DNA of 64,000 nt from Schaalia georgiae DSM 6843 (GCF_000429245.1 NZ_AUBM01000008.1:1-64000), one strand, 5' to 3'. Positions 17,776-31,314 are shown, numbered from the stretch's first letter. Numbers and translations: made by a program. The notes: a model not told the origin generated them from the letters alone.

Positions 17776-18586
17776 CTTGTATCTAAAGTTCTCGGCTAGT
17801 ATAGAGCGGTTCTCTCGACAAATTGAAGCGTTTGAGAGACTACGTAGGGTTGGGTCTGTAACAATAGGCAAAGGTGCGCTTGGATCTAGTGGAGCTAATG
17901 CTGATGGGAACGTGAATGAGGTTATTGAGTTACCCCCAACATGGGCTAACACGTTCCCTCATGTCTACACGGGGCTGTTTTTGCTCGCTTGGGGCATGTT
18001 TGAATCGTTTGTAAAAGCAAGTCTTAAAGAGGTTCTCAATAAAATTGTTGATGAGAGAGGGTCTGTCGATAAGTTACCAAAGCCTTTCAGAAAACGATGG
18101 GAGGAATACGCTCTCAAAATGTTAAACAATCCAAATTTTGGGCCGTTTAGACCGTACACCTCCCAAGGTGGTGGATCTGGTGCGCCCGTGAGTCCTCAGG
18201 TAGTGAGTCTTGCTGGGCAGTTACATTCATATTATCGTAGGGATAATGCGTTGCAGTTGGATTGCGATGTGGCATTGGTTACTGAGAGTAATATGGACCC
18301 TAGGTTGATTCTTGAGCTCTTCAGGCTGGTTGAAGTCGATAATCTCTGGGATAATATTCGCGCTCAAACCTATGTGCAGAGTTACTTTCAGCAAACATCT
18401 GTCTCAAAAGGGGACATTACAAGTAAGTTGGAGGATATCAAGGCTTTGCGCAATCAGTTTGCTCATCCAGTGGAGGAGTCGAGTTACTTGTCGGCGGATT
18501 CGGTAAAGGAATATTTGGAGTTTATACTTGTTTTATCTCAAGCGATGGATGAACAGTGTTCTGTATTGTTGAACGCGCGACGCTAG
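17765..18586 (+). CDS. HEPN-domain protein (MAE_28990-like), candidate RNase partner of DUF262
   Basis: 273 residues. Largely helical; after an N-terminal coiled segment, GLFLLAWGMFESFVKASL resembles the first HEPN helices. The motif RNQFAH at residues 229-234 fits the HEPN RNase signature R-x4-6-H. The ATG at 17765 lies inside the DUF262 gene, so translation is coupled. AT-rich: the row at 18,001 has 20 G+C in 60 bases. HEPN proteins are often RNA-cleaving toxins in defence or toxin-antitoxin pairs. The exact subfamily is my inference from motif and neighbourhood. Confidence 0.7.
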   Translation: MASDLYLKFSASIERFSRQIEAFERLRRVGSVTIGKGALGSSGANADGNVNEVIELPPTWANTFPHVYTGLFLLAWGMFESFVKASLKEVLNKIVDERGSVDKLPKPFRKRWEEYALKMLNNPNFGPFRPYTSQGGGSGAPVSPQVVSLAGQLHSYYRRDNALQLDCDVALVTESNMDPRLILELFRLVEVDNLWDNIRAQTYVQSYFQQTSVSKGDITSKLEDIKALRNQFAHPVEESSYLSADSVKEYLEFILVLSQAMDEQCSVLLNARR

Positions 18587-19543
18587 GGCCTTTCGCGTTA
18601 TTGGTGGATGCGCGTTGGTGAGGCCTTTGAGCTATTATGGGCGGTGTGTGCTCTAAGTGTGATACCCTCAAAAGCCTCGGGTGTCGAGTGTAGACGTCCA
18701 GGCGCGCTATGGCCTGACTCATGCCCAGTGGGAGCTCCCAGGCTCCTGTTGTCCCTGCCGTCGGTCCGCGGTCACTTGCGTCAGGACGCCTTTTGCTCCC
18801 TGATCGAGGGCGTGACGGCCTCTAGCGGGTAGGGGCGCCGCGGAGGGCGTATCCACCTGCTACGAGCCATGGTTGAGGGCGTGCGCTGTTGGGTGCTTGA
18901 TAGGCGGGTAAGGAGGGGGAATGAGCACATAGATTCCGGTGATCGTCATGACCAATTGTAGGGCACGTGCGCGCGAGACCGGCGTGCGTCATGACAGTGC
19001 ATGCAGTGTGGAGGGGGAGTTCTTTGACTACGCCCCGGAACCGGTCGAGGGGCGAGCTACCCACCAATGTTTAACCTGCTGTTGAGGCCAGGTGCAGACT
19101 TCTTGCGGCGCTGTGGACACCGGTCCAAACTGCGAATTGCTCGGTGACGGTCCCCGGTCCTCGAAGCAATCCGTGTGCCTGTGTGACGGCCGGGGTCGCT
19201 TACACGCGTGCTCCGAGCCTGTGCTCGCCAACAAGGCCTGCACCTTGCGGGCCAGCCTTGTCTGGCTGCGCGCTTGCAACGTTAGGGTCAAGATCCCCGT
19301 CTAAGCCGACTTGGGGGGCGCCCAGTTGCCTTCGGCCCGATGCCCACCGCAACCGCAGCACCGTACGCCACGAGCGAGCTTGCCGTCCGATACCAAGTCA
19401 TCACTTGCATCGATCACCGGTCCAGACAACTCACTTAGCCCAACCTGGTTACGCAATGGGACGAGTCTACGATCGCGCCCACGGACGAGGATACGCGCTC
19501 CTGCCCCTGATCCGCATCCGGTGGCCGGCGTAGGGGAGGGGCG
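18587..19543. other. 957-bp gene-free scar behind the DUF262-HEPN island
   Basis: No frame on either strand has recognisable motifs, a good RBS and a sensible start. Composition is intermediate between the AT-rich island and the GC-rich chromosome, which suggests decayed DNA. I see no transposase motif, no terminal inverted repeats and no tRNA fragment. It ends at the stop of the convergent acyl-CoA synthetase gene. Confidence 0.55.
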
Positions 19544-21226
19544 CTAGCGCCCCAGCTTCTCCTTCACCATCTGGGCGGCCTTGCGGCGCAGGATCTTGCC
19601 GATCTGGTTGCGCGGCAGCTCCGCGATGAAGACCAGCTGGCGGGGCAGGGCGTAGTGGACGATGGACTTCTCCGCCCAGGTGCGCACCTCGTCCAGGGTC
19701 AGGGGCGCCACGCCGTCCTCCATGATGATCGCGGCCGCCACCTGCTCGGAGGCGCCCGGAGCGGGGACGCCGACCACGGCCACGTCGCGCACGCCCGGCA
19801 TGGAGCGGATCGCGTCTTCGACCTGGCTGGGGTAGACGTTGAAACCGCCCGAGAGGATGAGCTCCTTCTTCCTGTCCGCCATCGTGATGAAACCGTCGTG
19901 GTTGACGCCGATGTCCCCCGTGCGCAGCCACCCGTCCCCGGTGAAGACCGCCGCCGTCTCCCCGGGGGCGTCCAAGTAGCCGGAGAACACCTGCGGCCCG
20001 CGCACCAGGATCTCGCCGGGCTGGCCGTCCGCGACATCGCGCGACGGATCCTCCAGGTCCACCAGGCGCAACTCGGTCGACGGGAAGGGCACACCGAGCA
20101 CGCCGTGGCGGCGCCGGTCCGACAGCGGGGCGCCGGTGAGGACGGGCGACGTCTCCGACAGGCCGTAGCCCTCCACGATCATGCCGCCCGTCGCCTCCTC
20201 CCAGCGCTGCGCCAGCTCCGTGGACAGGGGCATCGCCCCGGCCACCGAGTAGCGGATCGACGTCAGATCCGTGCGGGTGCGGCGCGCCTCGGCCAGGACA
20301 CGGTCGAACATGGGCGGCACTCCCACGAAGAAGGACACGGGCCGCCTGCGGTGCGCATCCAGGGCCATCGCCGCGTCGAACTTGGGCAGGAGCACCTGCG
20401 TGGCCGCCTTGCGCACGGCGGCGCACAGGAAGAACGTGAGCCCGAAGGCGTGGAAGTAGGGGAGCAGCGAGAAGAACGTCTCCGCCCCCTCGTGCAGGCG
20501 CCACACCCAGAACACGCACTGGTGCACGTTGACGCCGATATTGCGGTGGGTCAGGGGCGCGGACTTGGGGACCCCGTTGGTGCCCGACGTGTGGAGGATG
20601 ACGGCCAAGTCCTCGGCGCCGGGCCGGGGGCACGAGGCGGGAAGCGGCGCCGCGTGGGCGACGGCCCTGTCCCACGAGCGCGACCCTGCGGGCGCGCCCC
20701 CGCGCAGCTGGCTGCGGCTCTCCCGCGCCCGGCGCACGGGCAGGCGCAACAGGAAGCGCTGGGAAGCGGGCATGTGGGCGCTGATGTCCACGGTGAACAC
20801 GGTGGCCACGCCAGAGGCAGCGTACACGTGCGCGCACTTCTCCCACACGACCGCCACCCGGCCCTTGTGGCGCCCCAACTGACCGCGCACCTGCGAGGCG
20901 GGGGCCAGCGGATTGTGCTGGGCGGTGACGGCGCCGATGCGCATGCACGCGTAGAACACCACGAAAGCCTGCGGGCAGTTCGGCAAGGCGACGGCGACGA
21001 CATCGCCCCTGCCCACGCCGGCCCCGACCAGGGCGCTGGCGGCGCGCTCCACCTGCTCCAGGACCTGGCGGTAGGTGATGGCCGCCCCGAAGTAGTCCAG
21101 GGCGGCGCGGTCGGGGTAGAGGCGCGCGGCGTCCTCCAGCAGTGAGAACAGGGAGCCCTCCCAGTCGGGGACCTCGTGGGGGACGGCGTCGTAGAAAGCA
21201 CGCGCCTGCTCAGTGATGCTCGTCAT
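19544..21226 (-). CDS. AMP-dependent acyl-CoA synthetase (FadD-like)
   Basis: 560 residues, ANL superfamily. The P-loop reads TSGTNGVPKSAPLTHRN, with Asn in place of the second Thr and Ser-Ala in place of the usual Gly after Lys. A5 GYGLSETSPV and the hinge region GWLRTGDIGVNHDGF are normal. The C-terminal catalytic Lys is in PRNQIGKILRRKA. It should activate a carboxylic acid (probably a fatty acid) with ATP and CoA. A basic Ser/Arg-rich insertion (RRARESRSQLRGG) lies before the P-loop. Isolated gene; substrate unknown. Confidence 0.88.
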   Translation of the reverse strand: MTSITEQARAFYDAVPHEVPDWEGSLFSLLEDAARLYPDRAALDYFGAAITYRQVLEQVERAASALVGAGVGRGDVVAVALPNCPQAFVVFYACMRIGAVTAQHNPLAPASQVRGQLGRHKGRVAVVWEKCAHVYAASGVATVFTVDISAHMPASQRFLLRLPVRRARESRSQLRGGAPAGSRSWDRAVAHAAPLPASCPRPGAEDLAVILHTSGTNGVPKSAPLTHRNIGVNVHQCVFWVWRLHEGAETFFSLLPYFHAFGLTFFLCAAVRKAATQVLLPKFDAAMALDAHRRRPVSFFVGVPPMFDRVLAEARRTRTDLTSIRYSVAGAMPLSTELAQRWEEATGGMIVEGYGLSETSPVLTGAPLSDRRRHGVLGVPFPSTELRLVDLEDPSRDVADGQPGEILVRGPQVFSGYLDAPGETAAVFTGDGWLRTGDIGVNHDGFITMADRKKELILSGGFNVYPSQVEDAIRSMPGVRDVAVVGVPAPGASEQVAAAIIMEDGVAPLTLDEVRTWAEKSIVHYALPRQLVFIAELPRNQIGKILRRKAAQMVKEKLGR

Positions 21227-21336
21227 ACCAGTGCTCTCCTTATCTGCGGTGCGACTCCCCGCCGGCGCGCGGAGCCGGTTTCTTCGCGGTGATCGCCGAC
21301 GAGGCGCGGCCCACCCACCCGCGCCGGGGCGCGAGG

Positions 21337-21352
21337 GCTGCGGCCCCGCAGC
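21337..21352 (-). terminator. Hairpin just after the metallopeptidase stop
   Basis: GCTGCGG and CCGCAGC form a tight GC-rich hairpin four bases after the stop on the minus strand. No T-run follows, so termination is only suggested. Confidence 0.3.
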
Positions 21353-21355
21353 GGT

Positions 21356-25964
<4,609 letters not shown>

Positions 25965-25972
<8 letters not shown>

Positions 25973-26819
25973 GGGGGCCCGTGTCCGTCCCCGCCGAGGG
26001 GGCGGACACGGGGCCTGGCGCGCTACCGGGCCGGGGGACGGCCGTGGGCCCGCGTGTACGGCGCGCCCACGCGTGGAACGCCACGATGACCGCGCCGATC
26101 GTGAGCACCACGATCGCGCCGACCAGTGCGAAGAAGCCCGGACCGGTCGAGCCCTCGTCGCTGCGCTGCGCCGGCGCCCCGGCACTGGCGCCGGAGGAGG
26201 TGGAGCCCGTCGATGTGTCGAAGGTGAGCTCCAGGTCCTCGTCGGTATCCGTCCACACAGCGGTTTCCCAGCCGTTGCGCTCCGAATCGTGGTCGATCTG
26301 GGCGCCCTCCGACGCCTCCACGATCCTGCCCTCGTAGACTGTCGCCTCGACGGTGCGGACCTGGGCGCCGATGGCATCGGCGATGGGGGCGGTGGGGGCG
26401 GACGGCAGGGACATGGTCTGCTCCGCGCCACTGGTTGCGAGCAGGGACGCGCTGACGGAGACGACGCAGGTGCTGGAGGGGGCGGCCCCGTCCGACGGGG
26501 TGAAGACCGTGGTCGGGGCGTGGGAGACGCCGTGCGCCGCCCGGGCGTGGGCGCCGAACTCCTCGCACAGCTGGGCGGTGAGCGCGCCGGCGGTGTCGGT
26601 GACTGAGGCCGTCCAGGAGATGGTGCCGGAGCTGAAGAAGGAGTAGTGCTCGAAGACCGCGGCGCCCTCTGCTGCGCTCGAGGCGGGCGCTTGGGCAAGG
26701 GCGGTGCCGACGGCGCACGCCACCCCCGCCAACCCCCTCAAGGCACCGGTCGCCATGCGGGGTCTGCGGTGCGCGGGCGGGGCCGTCGTGGTGCGGGGCG
26801 GACGCGGGCGGAGTGTCAT
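25965..26819 (-). CDS. Secreted membrane-anchored paralogue 1, unknown function
   Basis: 284 residues from ATG 26819; an in-frame ATG at 26756 directly before the signal peptide is an alternative. Layout: Arg/Pro-rich start, signal peptide (hydrophobic GLAGVACAVGTALA), an extracytoplasmic domain of ~160 residues containing one Cys pair (QLCEEFGAH and SSTCVVSV), a Thr/Ser/Gly linker, a membrane helix (FFALVGAIVVLTIGAVIVAF) and a short basic tail. Same architecture and motifs (CEEFGA; GAQIDHD; GWETA) as the next two genes. The family resembles LppM-like actinobacterial envelope proteins only loosely. Its ATG overlaps the stop of a small ORF that encodes a second signal peptide. Confidence 0.75.
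25981..26009. terminator. Bidirectional hairpin at the 3' ends of the ABC-F gene and paralogue 1
   Basis: GTGTCCG...CGGACAC arms with an inner CCCC/GGGG pairing lie 9 bases after the ABC-F stop and inside the last codons of the convergent paralogue. There is no clear T-run. Confidence 0.4.
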
Positions 26820-26920
26820 CGTCGTCCCACTCGGTCGGGCGCGGACACTGCGCTGAGCGCGAGCACCGCGGCCACTGCCGCGATCCCCACTGGATTCCTC
26901 AGTCCCATGGGCGCCTCCAT
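26816..26920 (-). CDS. 34-residue orphan signal-peptide ORF upstream of paralogue 1
   Basis: ATG 26920 reads MEAPMGLRNPVGIAAV, a hydrophobic stretch ending SAVSAP, then DRVGRR and TGA. The stop overlaps the paralogue 1 ATG (ATGA). The sequence resembles the signal peptides of paralogue 2 (MDTHMGLPRTAGIAAA) and paralogue 3 (MEAHVGTRRALGI). It shares an upstream promoter-like element with paralogue 3. Either it is a relic of a deleted family member or a leader that couples translation into paralogue 1. Confidence 0.5.
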   Translation of the reverse strand: MEAPMGLRNPVGIAAVAAVLALSAVSAPDRVGRR

Positions 26921-26949
26921 TGGCCGTCGTGCGTTCGGTACTTTCCGAT

Positions 26950-26964
26950 CCTACCAACTGGTCG
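26950..26964 (-). promoter_or_regulatory. Shared promoter element, copy 1 (leader ORF/paralogue 1)
   Basis: On the minus strand CGACCAGTTGGTAGG, then AT. It contains ACCA-N2-TGGT and TAGGAT as a -10. It lies 30 bases before the leader ATG. The same element precedes paralogue 3 at almost the same distance. Confidence 0.5.
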
Positions 26965-27067
26965 GACCCGGGGCGCGGACGGCTCGCGGCCCTGCCACGC
27001 GCCCTGGCAACCGCTCCGACGGGGCCGGGCGCCCGGCCCCGGAGGACGCCCTCATCGTCCTGATCGG

Positions 27068-28174
27068 TCAAGTGGGATCGCTGGGAGGGGCGAAACGGGA
27101 ATCCGATCGGGGAGCCGACGCCTCGGACGGACCCTCGGATTCCAAGGCGGGGGCGGGGGAGTCGTGCGGGTCGGACGCGGATGTCCCGGAGCTGCCGTAG
27201 GGGTTGGTGGGATCCCCGGGGTCGGCGCGCGTTCGGTCCACGGGAGGGCGGGCGGGGGCGGAGCGGGACCGCGCCGTCCTCCGTGAGTGCTTCGTCCTGT
27301 GCGATCGCATCGTGCCCATTGAGATGATCCCGATCAGGACCAGGATGACGAGGACGAGGAAGAACACGGAGACGAACGCGTCGTGGTCGTCCGAGCCCGA
27401 GTGCCTGCCGGTGGGAGTGGGCGCGCCTCCCCGTTGGCCGGGGTTCCCGACGGTCACCGGGGCCGTGATCGGCCCCGGGGTCGTCGTCGCGGCCGGTGTG
27501 CTCGGCGTACTCGGGCTCTGCGACCTGGCTCGGGCCTCCGGATCGGGCGGTACCGGGGTTGGCGCGCCGCGCACCGCGCCGGACGAGGTCGCTCCCGTTG
27601 CCACGTCGGAGGTCACATACAAGTCGTCGGCCGCCTGCGTGCAAGTCGCCGTCTCCTGCCCGGTGGAGGAGGAATCGTGATCAATGGCGCAACCGTCCGA
27701 GGCGCTTGTGATTATGGCATTGCTGACCGTCGCAGTGGCGCTCCGAGTGGTGAAACCAATGGCCGCCAGGACGGGACCGGTAGTGCTCGAGGACATTGAG
27801 ATAGTGCGCTCGGAGCCGTTCTCCGTGATGACGGAGTCCGTGGGGTGGATGTCGAACGGCGGAACGGTGCACTCGCTGGTCCCCCCGCTGTACGTCGCTT
27901 CGGTGTAGGACGCCTTCGGGTCCTTGGCGAGGCCGAATACCGTTCGGAGGTGGTCGGTGAAATCGTCGCACACCCGCTTGGTCAGGTAGTCCTCGCTGGC
28001 GACGATCCGCGCTGAGTAGGACAGGAAGCCGGATCCAGTGACGCGGTACTCTTCCGAGGCGCCCGCCTCGGCGGCGGAGGCGCTCGGGGCACCGGGCACG
28101 GCCGCCGCGCAGAGGGCGAGCGCCATCGCGGCCGCGATGCCCGCCGTTCTGGGCAGTCCCATGTGCGTGTCCAT
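27068..28174 (-). CDS. Secreted membrane-anchored paralogue 2, unknown function
   Basis: 368 residues. Signal peptide from MDTHMGLPRTAG with cleavage probably near SASAAEA. The outer domain has Cys in KRVCDDFTDH, TSECTVPP, DGCAIDHD and ETATCTQ, one more pair than paralogue 1. A Pro/Thr/Ser linker of ~50 residues precedes a membrane helix (FFLVLVILVLIGII) and a cytoplasmic, Arg/Ser/Pro-rich tail. The stop lies 147 bases before the paralogue 1 leader ORF, and the start 31 bases after paralogue 3. Probably cotranscribed with paralogue 3. Function unknown. Confidence 0.75.
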   Translation of the reverse strand: MDTHMGLPRTAGIAAAMALALCAAAVPGAPSASAAEAGASEEYRVTGSGFLSYSARIVASEDYLTKRVCDDFTDHLRTVFGLAKDPKASYTEATYSGGTSECTVPPFDIHPTDSVITENGSERTISMSSSTTGPVLAAIGFTTRSATATVSNAIITSASDGCAIDHDSSSTGQETATCTQAADDLYVTSDVATGATSSGAVRGAPTPVPPDPEARARSQSPSTPSTPAATTTPGPITAPVTVGNPGQRGGAPTPTGRHSGSDDHDAFVSVFFLVLVILVLIGIISMGTMRSHRTKHSRRTARSRSAPARPPVDRTRADPGDPTNPYGSSGTSASDPHDSPAPALESEGPSEASAPRSDSRFAPPSDPT

Positions 28175-28205
28175 CCGATGACGTGCGCGTCCTCGGCGCG
28201 CCCTG

Positions 28206-29285
28206 TCAGGAGCCCTCGTCCGGGGCGAAGGGGGAGCGCTGCTCCGGTGGAGCGGGAACCGGGGGCAAATCCTGCTCCTGCGGGCAAGCGGAGGGGTCCG
28301 TCGGCGCGCCGGGCGGGCCTGCGGAGAAGGGGGGTGGAACCGCGCCGGGCGCGTCCGGGGTCCCTTTCCCTCCTGCGACGGGTGCCTGGGCTCCCAAGGG
28401 CTGGCCGTACCCCTGGGACTGGCCGTACCCCTGAGTCTGGCCGTAGCCCGGGGACTGGCCGTACCCCTGGGCGGAGGATTCCCGTGCGCCGGGGCCACCG
28501 GTGTACGGGCCCATCACCTGGTTGCCGGGACCCGCCTGCGCCCGCCGGCTCCTCGTGACAATCACCACAGCTCCGGCCACGGCTGCGATCGCGATGACGC
28601 CCACGATGATTGCGGCGATGGCGAGGGGCATGCCGTTGCTGGGATCCCCCGAGGTGTTCTGCCCGGCGGCGTTATTGGTCGGGGAGGCTTTCGCCCCGCT
28701 GTTGCGGTTCGCGAGGGCGCTATCGCAAGTGATGCTGAGGTCCCCGCTGGCGTTCTTCCACTTCGCGGTCTCCCAGCCGTCGAAGTCGCGCTCGATCTCG
28801 GCGCCGTCGGAGCTCTCGACGATGCCGGCGTCGAAGACAGTGGCCTTGGCCTCCCTGGTGGTCATGCCCAGAGTGGTCATGACGGAGCCGGGGATCGCGG
28901 TCTTCAATGCGAGCGTCGTCTTCGTTCCCGTCTTCTGCATCAGCGGGGTCTTGTTCAGTTCGGCCCGCAGGCTCGCCTCGCACCTATTCGAGCCGCCGGC
29001 GCCGGCGAAGCGCGTGAACGAGATCGTGACCTCCTCGTTGGTGGAGAAAACGGTTTGGGCGTTGGCGCCCAATTCCTCGCACTGCTCCTGCGTGAGCACC
29101 TGTTGGGAGTCGGTGATGCTAACCGACCACGAGTCCCTCACGGACTCTGCGACCATGTACTCCTCGATGACCCGGGTCTCCATGGCGGCATGCGCGCACG
29201 GAGCCGAGGCGGCGCCCAGCGCGAGCACGGCTGAGGCTGCGCCGATAATGCCGAGTGCTCGTCTGGTTCCCACGTGCGCCTCCAT
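28206..29285 (-). CDS. Secreted membrane-anchored paralogue 3 with GYGQ repeats
   Basis: 359 residues. Signal peptide from MEAHVGTRRALGI, cleavage probably near CAHAAME. The outer domain shares QCEELGA, GIVESSDGAEIERD and GWETAKW with the paralogues. After an Asn/Ser/Gly linker comes a long membrane helix (AIAAIIVGVIAIAAVAGAVV). The cytoplasmic tail holds four GYGQ units within about 22 residues, then a Pro-rich end. The first gene of the family cluster on the minus strand; its promoter element overlaps the 3' end of the GH2 gene. Confidence 0.78.
   Translation of the reverse strand: MEAHVGTRRALGIIGAASAVLALGAASAPCAHAAMETRVIEEYMVAESVRDSWSVSITDSQQVLTQEQCEELGANAQTVFSTNEEVTISFTRFAGAGGSNRCEASLRAELNKTPLMQKTGTKTTLALKTAIPGSVMTTLGMTTREAKATVFDAGIVESSDGAEIERDFDGWETAKWKNASGDLSITCDSALANRNSGAKASPTNNAAGQNTSGDPSNGMPLAIAAIIVGVIAIAAVAGAVVIVTRSRRAQAGPGNQVMGPYTGGPGARESSAQGYGQSPGYGQTQGYGQSQGYGQPLGAQAPVAGGKGTPDAPGAVPPPFSAGPPGAPTDPSACPQEQDLPPVPAPPEQRSPFAPDEGS
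28396..28470 (-). repeat. Tandem GYGQ-encoding repeat in paralogue 3
   Basis: Roughly 18-base units read GGCTACGGCCAG-like on the minus strand four times, encoding GYGQSP, GYGQTQ, GYGQSQ and GYGQPL. Repeat number may vary between strains by slippage. Confidence 0.7.
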
Positions 29286-29315
29286 GACGAGTGGTGCGTT
29301 CTGGTGCCCCATTAG

Positions 29316-29330
29316 CCTACCAAGTGGTCG
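29316..29330 (-). promoter_or_regulatory. Shared promoter element, copy 2 (paralogue 3)
   Basis: Minus strand CGACCACTTGGTAGG followed by CT, 31 bases before ATG 29285. It differs from copy 1 at one central base. TAGGCT would be the -10. It overlaps the stop codon of the GH2 gene. Confidence 0.5.
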
Positions 29331-31137
29331 CGTGAGCCTGGAAGCACTCATCCAAGGCGCGGTTGAGGCGCCGCATGACCAGGGGGTCGACCTTCGTCAC
29401 GCGCCGGTCGTAGGTCATCAGCCCGTTCGTCTCGGACTCGACGTCGCTCACCTGCGTGTAGGTGCAAGCAGCGAGGCCGCGGGCGGCCAGGGGGATCAGC
29501 TCCCGCTCGTAAAGCCTTACCAGTGCGGCCTCCAACGCGGCGCGGTCTCGGTGGAAGCTGTAGCCGTAGGGCTGGCCGGACGAGTGGAGGTGGCCCTCGA
29601 CGGGCAGGTTGTGGCCGCCGAACTCTGACAGGTAGAACGCGCGGCCATCGCGGGCGGGCGGTGCCACGAGGGCCAGCACGTAGCGGTGGCGGCTCCTGAA
29701 GTCGCCGCACCCCTGGTCGAACCAGCCCGATGCCGCGTCGATGGGCCGGGTGGGGTCGATGCGCCTGGTGAGCTCCAGGACGCGGCGTGCCCCGAACTGC
29801 CCCCACCCCTCGTTGAAGGGCACCCATATGATCACACTGGGGTGGGCTTGGAGGAGGCGCACGGTCCGCGACCATTCCTCCAGGAAGGCGCGGCGGCTGG
29901 CGGAGGTGGCGCGGCCGGTGCGCCGCATCAGGGCGCGCCCGGTGTCCGGCCATGTGAAGCCGGTCGCCTGGATGAGGCCTGACTGGCGTATCGACGCCGG
30001 TGCCCTGCCCCCGCTGACGCCGTCCTGCACGACCATCATCCCGATCCGGTCGGCCAGGGCGTAGAAGCGCCTGCTCTCCACTTTGACGTGGACCCGCACC
30101 CCGTTGAAGCCCATGTCCTTCAGTGCCAGCAGGTCGTGCTCCATCGCCGCCCCGCTGGGCGCCGTCAGACCGGTTTCGGGCCAGTAGCCCTGCGACAGGG
30201 GGGCGTTGACAAGGACGGGCTCGCCGTTGAGCAGCACGCGGGCCGCGCCCCCGCCCTCAGGGGCGGACACGGCGACGGTCCGCACACCGAAGTGCGAGTC
30301 CACGCGATCCTCCCCGGTGTCCGCGGCCAGCGAGTACAGGTGCGGGTCGGCGGGGCTCCACGGCCGCGCGGACGGGATCTGCACCGCGATAGGCGCTCCC
30401 GTGGTCCCCGACGCCCGGGCCACTATCTCCGACCCGTCCCCGATGGTGATCGTGACCGGCTGGGGGCCTCCCTCGGCGAGGATCCGCACGTCCACGGTGG
30501 CCAGGTCGGGGCGGGTGCGCGTGAGCACCTGGGTGATCGCCCGGTCGGGCAGGGGCTCCATCCACACGGTCTGCCAGATGCCCGATGTGGCCGTGTACCA
30601 GATCCCGCCGGGCTCCAGCGACTGCTTGCCGCGCTGCTGTTCCGTCGTGTCGGTCGCGTCGGCCACTTCGACGCGCAGCCGGATCCGCGCCCGCCCCGTG
30701 TCGGGCAGCTCCACGCGGAAGGGGGAGTACCCGCCCGTGTGCGAGCCGATGGGCTCGCCGTCGGCGTAGACCCGGCACTCGTGGTCCACCGCCTCGAATA
30801 CGATGGCGATGCGCCCGCCCCGCCACGGCCCTGGGACCGCGATGTCCCGCTCATAGCACAGCAGGTCGCCGGGCCCGAGTGGCCTGCCCGCGCCCGATGC
30901 CCTGGTCTCCACCGCGAACGGCACGCGGATGCGCCCCCGCCACCCGTCCACGGGCGACTCGGCCCCGTGGGCGGTGCTCCTGCCGACGACGGCGTAGCGC
31001 CACCACCCGTTGAGACTGCGCCACCGGGGCCGCACCAGCATCGGGCGCGGGTACTCGGGCAGGGGAGCGTCCCCCAGGTCCTCGCCCCACGGGGTCACCA
31101 GGCCCGGGCCGACCGGGCGGGTCGCGTCGTCGCTCAT
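29317..31137 (-). CDS. Glycoside hydrolase family 2 enzyme
   Basis: 606 residues, no signal peptide, so probably cytosolic. Layout: N-terminal sugar-binding jelly roll (about 35-190, with GGYSPFRVEL and GGIWYTATSGIWQTVW), immunoglobulin-like middle, then a TIM barrel. The acid/base Glu is E443 in PFNEGWGQ and the nucleophile is E505 in YLSEFGG. Family members act on beta-galactosides, glucuronides, mannosides and related sugars; the substrate cannot be read from sequence. It starts leaderless next to a divergent tRNA gene. Confidence 0.88.
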   Translation of the reverse strand: MSDDATRPVGPGLVTPWGEDLGDAPLPEYPRPMLVRPRWRSLNGWWRYAVVGRSTAHGAESPVDGWRGRIRVPFAVETRASGAGRPLGPGDLLCYERDIAVPGPWRGGRIAIVFEAVDHECRVYADGEPIGSHTGGYSPFRVELPDTGRARIRLRVEVADATDTTEQQRGKQSLEPGGIWYTATSGIWQTVWMEPLPDRAITQVLTRTRPDLATVDVRILAEGGPQPVTITIGDGSEIVARASGTTGAPIAVQIPSARPWSPADPHLYSLAADTGEDRVDSHFGVRTVAVSAPEGGGAARVLLNGEPVLVNAPLSQGYWPETGLTAPSGAAMEHDLLALKDMGFNGVRVHVKVESRRFYALADRIGMMVVQDGVSGGRAPASIRQSGLIQATGFTWPDTGRALMRRTGRATSASRRAFLEEWSRTVRLLQAHPSVIIWVPFNEGWGQFGARRVLELTRRIDPTRPIDAASGWFDQGCGDFRSRHRYVLALVAPPARDGRAFYLSEFGGHNLPVEGHLHSSGQPYGYSFHRDRAALEAALVRLYERELIPLAARGLAACTYTQVSDVESETNGLMTYDRRVTKVDPLVMRRLNRALDECFQAHATTW

Positions 31138-31149
31138 ATGCCGATTCTA
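31138..31149 (-). promoter_or_regulatory. Leaderless -10 element of the GH2 gene
   Basis: Minus strand TAGAAT, six bases, ATG at 31137; no Shine-Dalgarno. Confidence 0.6.
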
Positions 31150-31240
31150 CGGTCGTGACGTGGATCGCTTCCGCGGATTGGCGTGCCGTCGGTATGCTGG
31201 GCTACACTATCCAAGGTCGCCGCGAGCGGCGAACTTAATA

Positions 31241-31314
<74 letters not shown>

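Noticed and set aside
18822-19533. Several short frames in the scar that might be transposase remnants
   Set aside because: No DDE, HTH or recombinase motif and no terminal repeats could be seen, so I do not call an insertion sequence.
28396-28470. Short repeats resembling a CRISPR array
   Set aside because: The repeats are in frame, contiguous and encode GYGQ units; there are no spacers.
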